Origin: Candidatus Rokuibacteriota bacterium
GTDB lineage: Bacteria > Methylomirabilota > Methylomirabilia > Rokubacteriales > CSP1-6
Reading direction: 5' to 3'
Assembly: GCA_016206385.1 (NCBI GenBank)
Contig: JACQRS010000186.1
Coordinates: 1 to 5,362 of the forward strand
Length of the DNA stretch: 5,362 bases
Part shown: one piece after another, positions 1-5,362 of the stretch
Layout of the letters: each line of letters opens with the position of its first letter
How positions within the stretch are numbered: the first letter of the stretch is position 1
Notes under the pieces: model-generated
The model's input: the letters and a program-made list of their open reading frames with translations, nothing else
Told to the model about the DNA's origin: nothing
The model's database searches: none
Program-made: the position numbers and the translations under genes

Positions 1-185
1 ATCTCGGCGTGCGCGGTCGGGTCGCGGGCGCCGATCGGGCGGTTGGCGCCCCGGCCCAGGACGCGGTCGCCGGCGACCACCAGGGATCCGATCGGCACCT
101 CCTCACGCGCCCCGGCGGCCCGCGCCAGGCGGAGCGCTCGCCCCATCCAGGCGCAGTCCTGCGCCGTCGAGGGAACGGTCCTCAC
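1..185 (-). CDS. tadA: tRNA-specific adenosine deaminase TadA, N-terminal part (runs off left edge)
   Basis: This is the start of the enzyme that deaminates adenosine-34 to inosine in the anticodon wobble position of tRNA-Arg(ACG), a cytoplasmic and usually essential zinc deaminase. The visible reading frame contains, in order, the helix W-M-x-R-A-L-x-L-A, the segment EEVPIGSLVV, the substrate-pocket stretch GANRPIG and DPTAHAE. In the last of these, His is a zinc ligand and Glu the proton shuttle. The window ends right after HAE, so the PCxxC half is not visible. I prefer the GTG start at 185: it has a strong GGGGAGG Shine-Dalgarno about 5 bases upstream, and it places the catalytic His at residue 59, close to His57 of E. 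coli TadA. An in-frame ATG at 218 (GGGGAG, 4-base spacing) would add 11 residues. The gene is divergent from the receptor operon and looks like an unrelated housekeeping neighbour. Identity is assigned from recalled family motifs, without a search. Confidence 0.9.
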   Translation of the reverse strand, partial: MRTVPSTAQDCAWMGRALRLARAAGAREEVPIGSLVVAGDRVLGRGANRPIGARDPTAHAE

Positions 186-253
186 CGCGCCCTCCCCGCT
201 GCCCGTCGGCCTGCGCATCGGACTCCCCGCGGATCCCGCTCCGGCGGGCCGCG

Positions 254-262
254 AGTCTAGCA
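254..262 (-). promoter_or_regulatory. Candidate extended -10 element for tadA
   Basis: On the minus strand the bases TGCTAGACT match the extended -10 pattern TGn followed by TAnnnT (TAGACT shares 4 of 6 bases with TATAAT). No good -35 hexamer is visible about 17 bases further upstream, which an extended -10 promoter can tolerate. Transcription would begin near 247, giving a leader of about 60 bases to the GTG at 185 or about 30 to the ATG at 218. This is weak evidence by itself. Confidence 0.22.
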
Positions 263-362
263 CGGGGAGGATGATATCGGGCGCCATCTCGTATCGCGCC
301 GGGGAGACGCAGCTTACGTTCCTGTAACTGGCGGGCGGGAAATCCGGATCACCACATGGCCG

Positions 363-405
363 TCCTTCAATTCCCGGGGAGCTTCGTACGGCATCCTTGA
401 TTCCC
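363..405. repeat. Pair of imperfect direct repeats, candidate regulator sites
   Basis: TCCTTCAATTCCC (363-375) and TCCTTGATTCCC (394-405) are near-identical copies. They differ by one base indel and one substitution. The starts are 31 bases apart, close to three turns of the helix. They lie immediately upstream of the best candidate promoter of the receptor operon, the position expected for an activator bound to one face of the DNA. The repeat is seen in sequence. Binding by a regulator is inference. Confidence 0.4.
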
Positions 406-411
406 TGACGA

Positions 412-427
412 AGGGCCATAAATTGCC
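412..427 (+). promoter_or_regulatory. Candidate sigma-54 (-24/-12) promoter of the receptor operon
   Basis: The element reads AGGGCC, five bases ATAAA, then TTGCC. It keeps the two invariant dinucleotides of sigma-54 promoters, GG (413-414) and GC (425-426), with exactly 10 bases between them. It also keeps the TTGC of the -12 box and the C at the end of the -24 box. It departs from consensus TGGCAC at the first, fourth and fifth positions. Transcription would start near 438, giving a leader of about 37 bases before the GTG start. A sigma-70 reading (TTGATT 397-402 with CATAAA 417-422) has only 14 bases between hexamers and is poorer. Chance occurrence cannot be excluded. Confidence 0.3.
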
Positions 428-450
428 TGCAGGCGACTCCCGCAACGAGC

Positions 451-464
451 CGCCTCGGAAGGCG
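451..464 (+). promoter_or_regulatory. Small hairpin abutting the receptor ribosome binding site
   Basis: CGCCT (451-455) and AGGCG (460-464) form a perfect 5-bp GC-rich stem around the tetraloop CGGA. The Shine-Dalgarno-like GAGAGGG begins at the last stem base (464-470), and the GTG start follows at 475. The hairpin would sit inside the predicted leader mRNA. It could tune ribosome access or simply be a chance GC-rich stem. It is too small to be a riboswitch and I recognise no riboswitch class around it. Confidence 0.3.
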
Positions 465-474
465 AGAGGGTCCA

Positions 475-2508
475 GTGTGGGCTCAGGCAGATAGGTCGGT
501 CCACTTCCGCCCCCGATTCTTCGCCCTGCTGTGTGTCCTTCACCTCGTTGCATGGCAGGCGGCCTCCGCTCACGGCAGCGACCAGGATGAGCGCGAGATG
601 GCGGCGCTCGACCCCGCGCCCGCGCCGCTCCTGGCCCTTCCTTTGAGCGACGCTCCGGGAGCGACCTTCGTGATCACCGCGGAAGAGATCGAGCGCTCGG
701 GAGCCGCGAACATCTTCGAGCTCCTGCGTCGCGTGCCGGGTGTGGACATCCGCTACACACCCATGGGCGGACACATCGGCATACGCTCCACGGGCCCTTC
801 TCCGTTCAGCGAGGAGGTGCTCCTGCTGATCGACGGGACGCCCTACAACAGTCCGGACAAGGGAGGCTTCCCCGGACACCCGAACTACACGGGCTTTTTC
901 CCCCTGGACAGGATCGCCCGCATCGAGATCATCCGGGGGCCGATCTCCGTCCTGCACGGGGCCAACGCCTTCGGCGGCGTCATCAACATCGTCTCCAAGA
1001 ACGCGGCCGATGCGGTTCTCAACAAGGTCGAAGGTTCCGCGTACGGGGTCACGATCACCGCCGGTCAGCGGAGCCTTTACGACCGCAGCGTTCGCACCGC
1101 CCTGATCCGCGACGGGTGGGAGGCCGCTCTGGAGGCCAGCGCGCAGGACGGCGATACCCCCATCCGGGTGAACGGAGACGCCGACCACAGCCGCGACCAC
1201 GTGTACGGAGCTCTGCGCCGCGGCAACTTCCGGCTCTCCGTACTGCACCAGAGAAGTCGGCACGGCTCCTTCTCCTTCCTGGGAACGCCGACCCAGACGG
1301 CCCGGAACAACGTGGACATCGTGGACACGCAGTACGAAAGGCGCATAGGAGAGTTCATTCTTCGCGCCTCTCTGGCCATGAACCGATACCGGGGAACGAC
1401 CTGCGCGGAGTGCCACAACAGCCTCACGAAGGAGCCCGACAGCGCCAAGACCGCCGACGTGGGGCGGGAGTTGGAGCGGGACCAGAGACTCCGCCTGGCG
1501 CTCCGGGCTGACCGCACCCTGACCGACCGGCAGGACTTCACTTTCGGTCTGGAGGCCGCCCGGGACTCCATCGACCGCCGCATCGTGAAGCTTGACGGCG
1601 CCCCCTCCGACCGCGCGCTCGCGGGGGTCTATGTTCAGCACCAGTGGCACTTCGGCAACCGCAAGCTCCATGTCATGTCCGGGCTCCGGAGGGACTGGGC
1701 GGAGGGGTTGGGGGACGTCGTCTCGCCCCGGCTCGCATTCGTCGCGGAGCCGAAGGACAACGTGATCGTTCGCGCCTCCTGGAGCCGGGCCTTCCGGGCC
1801 CCCACCTGGAACGAACGATACATCCGCCAGCGATTTCTCCCGGAGGAGATCGCCCCGGGCCTGATCCTGACGTTCCAGGGTGAACCGGGGTTGCGCCGCG
1901 AGAGAGTGGACGCGACGGAAGCCGGCTTCTCCTGGCGCCTCCATCCCAGGCTCGTGGGCCGGCTTGACCTCTATCACAACAGAGTCCACGGATTCATCGT
2001 GCGCAGTCCGGCCGTGTTCGTCGCGGGGACGCCCAACGAGCTCCGGATACTTTATGAGAATCGCCCCGAAGCCTTTACCGTCCGGGGCTATGAGCTGACG
2101 CTCATCGGTCGGCCGGCGCGGAGCCTCTCGCTCACCGTCGGCTACGCCTATCGCCGTCACACTCTCGCGGAGGACGACATAGCCGCCGCCTACGCGCCGA
2201 AGACGCGCTCCCTCCTGAGCCTGGCGTGGAGCCCTCGTCCGCGCTGGGCGTTCGATCTGACGGGGACCTACACCGGAAACTACACCGTCTCTTTCCCGGA
2301 AGTCTTCGGGGTGCGGTGGCAGCCTTCATACGTCCTGGTGGACGCCGCGGTGCGCTACAGGCTGCCCTGGGCGAAGGCCGATTGGGACATCGGCTTGATC
2401 GGGCGCAACCTGGGCAATGACCATCCGAGGGAGACCCTCGTCGGACCGGACATCGACACCTCGCTCCGGGGAAGAGCCCTGGCCCTGGAGCTCAGGGGGG
2501 ACTTCTGA
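475..2508 (+). CDS. TonB-dependent outer-membrane receptor with an extracellular CXXCH motif
   Basis: This 677-residue gated outer-membrane channel takes up a scarce ligand using energy from TonB-ExbB-ExbD. The GTG start at 475 follows GAGAGGG and gives a clear signal peptide: basic residues to R14, hydrophobic core 15-30, cleavage after A-S-A at residue 32. The plug domain covers about 60-177, with FVITAEEIERSG (65-76), RRVPGVDI (85-92), LLLIDGTPYN (116-125), a stretch ending IEIIRGP (150-156) and GGVINIVSK (167-175). The barrel covers about 180-677, includes the FRAPTWNERY stretch (440-449) seen in many receptors, and ends in the aromatic F677 expected for assembly by the BAM complex. No classical TonB box is obvious between residues 33 and 60. 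C310-A-E-C313-H314 forms a CXXCH motif in what looks like a surface loop, and these are the only cysteines after signal cleavage. The ligand (siderophore, heme, cobalamin or another compound) cannot be read from the sequence. First gene of a three-gene operon. Confidence 0.93.
   Translation: MWAQADRSVHFRPRFFALLCVLHLVAWQAASAHGSDQDEREMAALDPAPAPLLALPLSDAPGATFVITAEEIERSGAANIFELLRRVPGVDIRYTPMGGHIGIRSTGPSPFSEEVLLLIDGTPYNSPDKGGFPGHPNYTGFFPLDRIARIEIIRGPISVLHGANAFGGVINIVSKNAADAVLNKVEGSAYGVTITAGQRSLYDRSVRTALIRDGWEAALEASAQDGDTPIRVNGDADHSRDHVYGALRRGNFRLSVLHQRSRHGSFSFLGTPTQTARNNVDIVDTQYERRIGEFILRASLAMNRYRGTTCAECHNSLTKEPDSAKTADVGRELERDQRLRLALRADRTLTDRQDFTFGLEAARDSIDRRIVKLDGAPSDRALAGVYVQHQWHFGNRKLHVMSGLRRDWAEGLGDVVSPRLAFVAEPKDNVIVRASWSRAFRAPTWNERYIRQRFLPEEIAPGLILTFQGEPGLRRERVDATEAGFSWRLHPRLVGRLDLYHNRVHGFIVRSPAVFVAGTPNELRILYENRPEAFTVRGYELTLIGRPARSLSLTVGYAYRRHTLAEDDIAAAYAPKTRSLLSLAWSPRPRWAFDLTGTYTGNYTVSFPEVFGVRWQPSYVLVDAAVRYRLPWAKADWDIGLIGRNLGNDHPRETLVGPDIDTSLRGRALALELRGDF
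2494..2500 (+). promoter_or_regulatory. Ribosome binding site favouring a CTG start at 2505 for the binding protein
   Basis: AGGGGGG lies four bases before CTG at 2505-2507, inside the end of the receptor gene. It can pair with the anti-Shine-Dalgarno through G-C and G-U pairs. The CTG overlaps the receptor stop codon as CTGA. By contrast, the conventional GTG start at 2535 has no comparable purine-rich run at the right distance. This site is therefore the main reason to doubt the GTG start. Confidence 0.4.
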
Positions 2509-2534
2509 GCCGGCGCCTCCGGGATAGATTCGTT

Positions 2535-3476
2535 GTGGCCGTCGTAGCGCTCGCTGCTCTCTGCGGCGCCGCGTCGTGGGAGGGCGATCACAAGAGAGAG
2601 CCGGTTCTGATCGGGCTGGTGACCGCTCCTCACGCGGCCTACGCTGAAGCCGAGAGTGGTCTGCGAGCGGCGCTTCTCTCCGGTGCGCCCGGAGTACGCG
2701 TCGTGACGGTGAACGTCGAGGGGACCGACGGGGAGGAGAGGGCCCGGAGCGTCCTGTCAGGAGGCGCGGATCTGATCGTCGGGATCGGCTCGCGCGCAGC
2801 GAAGTTGGCCCGGCGTCTCGCACCGCGAGTGCCGCTCGTGTACGCGATGGTTCTCGATCCGGCCGCCGCCGGGCTGCCCGCTCCGGGTCAGGGGCCGTCG
2901 GATCATGTGACGGGCGTCTCGATGGAGGTGGCGCCGGAGCGACAGTTCGAGCTGATGCGCGAGATGCTGCCATCCGTGCGGCGCATAGGCGTCCTCTATG
3001 ATCCCCTGGTTTCGGGTGATTCCGTCCGCCGCGCTGCCGCAGCGGCGAGAGCCGGCGGGCTGACGCTTGTCGGCCAGGCGGTCCGCAGCGAGGCGGAGGT
3101 TCTTGCGGCAGCAAGTCTCCTGGCGCCCGCCGTGGACGCCTTTTGGGCTCTCGCTGACCCGACCGTGCTGACGGCTGCGAACGCTCGCGCGCTGATCCTT
3201 CTTGCCCTGCGAACGCGCAAGCCTCTGTTCGCCGTGTCGGAGGGGTTCGTCCGCAGCGGCGCCCTGGCCGCCGTGGCCGCCAACCCCCGCGAGGTCGGCT
3301 GGCGTGCGGGAGAACTGGCAGCGCGCATCCTCGGCGGCACGCCTCCCGCGGCTCTCAGACCGGAGGCGCCACCGGGGCTCTCGATCTTCATCAACCGCGC
3401 CACCGCAGAGGTTCTCGGCGTGAAGCTCTCGCAGGCCTCCATCGACAGAGCGCAGAGAACCTTCCCGCAACCATGA
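2535..3476 (+). CDS. ABC-type substrate-binding protein, ABC_sub_bind (PF04392/COG2984) family
   Basis: This is a secreted periplasmic ligand-binding protein with two alpha/beta lobes. From the GTG it has 313 residues. Family landmarks in order are EPVLIGLV (22-29), VGIGSRAAKLARR (82-94), LVYAMVLDP (101-109), VTGVSMEVAPERQ (125-137), IGVLYDP (151-157), FWALADPTVLT (203-213), FAVSEGFVRSGAL (232-244) and INRATAEVLGV (286-296). Characterised relatives such as TrpX-type proteins bind aromatic amino acids, but the family is broad and the ligand here is unknown. From the GTG the signal peptide lacks a basic n-region. Extending to CTG 2505 adds L-S-R-R-L-R-D-R-F-V and gives a textbook one (323 residues). 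A cysteine at residue 10 lacks a proper lipobox, since Leu precedes it. No ABC permease or ATPase is adjacent. The gene instead overlaps the kinase by ATGA, so a role as periplasmic co-sensor is likely (inference). Confidence 0.9.
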   Translation: MAVVALAALCGAASWEGDHKREPVLIGLVTAPHAAYAEAESGLRAALLSGAPGVRVVTVNVEGTDGEERARSVLSGGADLIVGIGSRAAKLARRLAPRVPLVYAMVLDPAAAGLPAPGQGPSDHVTGVSMEVAPERQFELMREMLPSVRRIGVLYDPLVSGDSVRRAAAAARAGGLTLVGQAVRSEAEVLAAASLLAPAVDAFWALADPTVLTAANARALILLALRTRKPLFAVSEGFVRSGALAAVAANPREVGWRAGELAARILGGTPPAALRPEAPPGLSIFINRATAEVLGVKLSQASIDRAQRTFPQP

Positions 3477-5362
3477 AGGGATTGCGCCGTTTCCGCCGCC
3501 GTCTGGCCTTCCGCATGGTCTTCCCCTTCGCGGCCTCCTTGGTCGTCGTGTTCGCGACCTTGACCTTGTACCTGGGGCGCGCCGTTCGCGATGAAGGACT
3601 CAGGGAGCTGAGGGACCGGGCCAGCATCGTGGCAGAGATGATCGCGCACAACGCGGAGCTGCCTCTCCTGGCAAGGGACGCCCGGTCCCTTCAGACGCTT
3701 CTCGAGGGGGCCACCGGGCCCGACCTGATCGGCATCGCGATCCTGGACGCGGCGGGGACCGTCGTATCCCAGTACTCGCCGCCGGGCCGCGGGTCGGCCG
3801 GGGCGGCGAGGCGCTCGGGGGAAGGAACGCTGCGCGTCGAGACCGATGTGCGCACGGAGATCAAATCCGCGGAAGGCCAGGAAGGATCCCTGTTCGCCCT
3901 CGATGCGACGTCAGGGCGGGAGAAAACGTCCATCGGCAGGGTGCGGATGCTCGTCTCGACGCAGGGAACCTTCGAGCGGACGCGCCTCTTGCAGGCCAAG
4001 ATCGCTGCTGCCGGCTGCGGGCTGCTGCTTGTCTGCATCGGCATCGGAATCGGACTGGTCCGCGTGATGGGCGTTCCCTTCCGGGCCCTGGTGGGGGCAA
4101 CCCGCCAGATCGCCGCCGGCGATTTGTCTGTCCACGTCGCGCCGTCCGCTGTCGAAGAAATCGGGGAGCTGGCGGAGGCCTTCAACCGCATGGCCGCGGA
4201 TCTGGGGGTGGCCCGCTCTGACTTGCTGGCGGAGAGGCTCGAACTGCAGCGCACCCAGGAGACTCTGTTCCAGACCAAGAAATTGACGGCTCTGGGCGAA
4301 CTCGTCGCCGGCGTCGCCCACGAGATGAACAACCCCCTCGCCAGCATCATGGGGTACAGTCAGCTCCTTCTGGCGAAGGACCTGCCGCCCGAAGTCCACA
4401 GACGCCTCGAGACCATGTTCTCAGAAGCGGAGCGCATGGCCAAGATCGTGAAGAACCTCCTCACCTTTGCCCGCCAGCATGCTCCTGAGAAAAGGCATCT
4501 GGGCCTCAATGGGATTATCGAGAAGACTCTCGAACTCAAAGCCTACCACTTCCGGGTGAGCCAGATTCAGGTTGAAAAGCACCTGGCTCCGGACCTGCCG
4601 CTCACGATGCTGGACTTTCACCAGATGCAGCAGGTTCTTCTGAATCTGTTGAACAATGCCGAACAGGCCATGAGGGAGGCAGGCCGCGGCACGACGATCC
4701 GCGTGACCACCCGCTCCTCAGGCGATCGGATCGAAGCTCGCGTTGCGGATGACGGACCCGGCATCCCTCATGAGATCCAGGCCCGCATCTTCGAGCCGTT
4801 CTTCACGACGAAGAAGGAAGGAGATGGGACGGGCCTTGGATTGTCGCTCTGTTATGGGATCATCCAGCAGCACGGTGGTTCCATCCGGGTGGAGAGCCGG
4901 CCCGGTGAAGGAACCGAGTTCATCATCGAGCTCCCGGTCGTCCAGCAGCCACCGGAGGATGCTGTCGACGAACGGATGACGGCGTCTCGCCTGACGCAAC
5001 CTCTCAAGATCCTGGTGGTGGACGACGAACCCGGCGTGCTGGACTTCCTGGTCGACCTGCTGCGATCGAGAGGTCACAAGGTGGATACCGCCTCTGATGT
5101 CCCCGAAGCCCGGCGGAAAATCGCTGCAAATGGGCACGACCTGATCATCAGCGACATGCGGATGCCACGCGGATCCGGGGAGGACGTGTACAAGGCGGTG
5201 CTCGAGAAAAGCCCGCATCTTGCCCGGCGCGTGATTTTCACGACGGGCGATGGGGCGAGGGAGGAGACTCTGAAGTTTCTCCGGGAAACGGGGAACGAGA
5301 TTCTCCTCAAGCCCTACAGGATTGAGGATCTCGAACAGGTGATCGCGAGCGCTATCCGGACA
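3473..5362 (+). CDS. Membrane-bound hybrid histidine kinase with C-terminal receiver domain (runs off right edge)
   Basis: This inner-membrane sensor kinase is open for 630 codons with no stop before the window ends. Its ATG overlaps the TGA of the binding-protein gene (ATGA), implying translational coupling. Domains in order: a basic N-terminus (MKGLRRFRRR), first membrane helix about 15-35, a periplasmic sensor domain about 38-173 whose first half resembles CHASE8-type domains, second membrane helix about 176-198, HAMP about 199-250, HisKA with phospho-accepting H283 in VAHEMNNPL, and a HATPase domain. The ATPase shows the N box NLLNNAEQA (391-399), G1 DDGPG (426-430), F box FEPFFTTK (440-447) and G2 GTGLGLS (452-458). 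A linker of about 20 residues leads to a receiver domain (about 511 onward) with acidic pocket D517/D518, phospho-acceptor D561, switch threonine T590 or T591 and K613 in LLKPY. All catalytic residues are intact. The receiver is nearly complete at the edge, so the protein either ends soon or continues into another output or phosphotransfer domain. Confidence 0.95.
   Translation, partial: MKGLRRFRRRLAFRMVFPFAASLVVVFATLTLYLGRAVRDEGLRELRDRASIVAEMIAHNAELPLLARDARSLQTLLEGATGPDLIGIAILDAAGTVVSQYSPPGRGSAGAARRSGEGTLRVETDVRTEIKSAEGQEGSLFALDATSGREKTSIGRVRMLVSTQGTFERTRLLQAKIAAAGCGLLLVCIGIGIGLVRVMGVPFRALVGATRQIAAGDLSVHVAPSAVEEIGELAEAFNRMAADLGVARSDLLAERLELQRTQETLFQTKKLTALGELVAGVAHEMNNPLASIMGYSQLLLAKDLPPEVHRRLETMFSEAERMAKIVKNLLTFARQHAPEKRHLGLNGIIEKTLELKAYHFRVSQIQVEKHLAPDLPLTMLDFHQMQQVLLNLLNNAEQAMREAGRGTTIRVTTRSSGDRIEARVADDGPGIPHEIQARIFEPFFTTKKEGDGTGLGLSLCYGIIQQHGGSIRVESRPGEGTEFIIELPVVQQPPEDAVDERMTASRLTQPLKILVVDDEPGVLDFLVDLLRSRGHKVDTASDVPEARRKIAANGHDLIISDMRMPRGSGEDVYKAVLEKSPHLARRVIFTTGDGAREETLKFLRETGNEILLKPYRIEDLEQVIASAIRT

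Larger units (their letters stand above)
219..474. promoter_or_regulatory. Divergent intergenic region between tadA and the receptor operon
   Basis: About 250 bases lie between the two divergently read genes. I see no convincing gene here: the small open frames in it are also open in other frames and lack family features. The part from about 330 to 430 is less GC-rich than the flanks, as expected for promoters. It contains an 8-bp palindrome ATCCGGAT (342-349), imperfect direct repeats (363-405), a 6-bp inverted repeat CTTCGT/ACGAAG (382-387 and 408-413) and a 10-bp palindrome GCCTGCAGGC (425-434). These are seen directly. Their role as operators is inference. Confidence 0.6.

Noticed and set aside
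9..327. Plus-strand open frames of 83 and 94 codons at the left edge
   Set aside because: They lie opposite the tadA start and have Arg/Pro/Ala-rich products without family features. The minus-strand TadA motifs explain the region.
397..422. Sigma-70 promoter TTGATT ... CATAAA for the receptor operon
   Set aside because: The spacer is only 14 bases and both hexamers are imperfect. The -24/-12 reading with exact GG/GC spacing fits the same bases better.
219..474. Riboswitch (for example cobalamin) ahead of the receptor gene
   Set aside because: The predicted leader is short and no conserved riboswitch core is visible. Only small isolated stems are present.
1390..1450. Calling the receptor a c-type cytochrome
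   Set aside because: There is a single CXXCH and no cytochrome domain, and the rest of the protein is a standard TonB-dependent barrel. The motif is reported only as an anomaly to test.
367..2160. A 597-codon open frame on the minus strand opposite the receptor gene
   Set aside because: It is a shadow of the receptor gene caused by GC-rich codon usage. Its product has no recognisable domain, signal or membrane segment, while the plus-strand frame shows a full TonB-receptor plug and barrel.
2535..2570. Lipoprotein signal (cysteine at residue 10 of the binding protein)
   Set aside because: The residues before the cysteine are A-A-L. A lipobox needs a small residue (G, A or S) directly before the cysteine, so ordinary signal peptidase cleavage is more likely.
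2326..3649. Several minus-strand open frames of 160-262 codons across the binding-protein and kinase starts
   Set aside because: Their products are low-complexity Arg/Pro/Ser/Ala-rich sequences typical of antisense frames in GC-rich DNA. They overlap well-supported plus-strand genes.

Overview
The window is GC-rich and densely coding. It comes from a Gram-negative bacterium: it encodes an outer-membrane TonB-dependent receptor with a Sec signal peptide, a periplasmic binding protein and a transmembrane hybrid histidine kinase. The GC content, frequent GTG starts and the style of the kinase and binding protein fit a deltaproteobacterial, acidobacterial or similar environmental lineage. The sequence alone does not settle the phylum. 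I see no insertion sequence, CRISPR array, tRNA, rRNA or phage gene.

Layout: (1) At the left edge, on the minus strand, lies the N-terminal part of tadA (tRNA adenosine deaminase), cut by the window just after its catalytic HAE motif. (2) Positions about 219-474 are a non-coding divergent intergenic region. It holds a weak candidate promoter for tadA, a pair of imperfect direct repeats, a candidate sigma-54 type -24/-12 element, a 10-bp palindrome and a small hairpin next to the ribosome binding site of the next gene. (3) From 475 to the right edge, three plus-strand genes form one compact operon: a TonB-dependent receptor (475-2508), an ABC-type substrate-binding protein of the ABC_sub_bind (PF04392/COG2984) type (called 2535-3476, possibly starting at 2505), and a membrane-bound hybrid histidine kinase with a C-terminal receiver domain (3473 to beyond 5362).

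The second junction is a 4-base ATGA overlap. The first would also be a 4-base overlap (CTGA) if the binding protein uses a CTG start at 2505, which has a better ribosome binding site and restores a basic signal-peptide n-region. The operon therefore seems built for coupled translation.

No ABC permease or ATPase is present in the window. The simplest reading (inference) is an envelope-spanning uptake and sensing module. The receptor would admit a ligand, the periplasmic binding protein would capture it, and the kinase would read the occupied binding protein through its periplasmic domain. The signal would then pass to its receiver domain and probably to a regulator outside the window. The oddest single detail is a CXXCH motif, the signature of c-type heme attachment, in a predicted extracellular loop of the receptor. 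It holds the only two cysteines of the mature protein.
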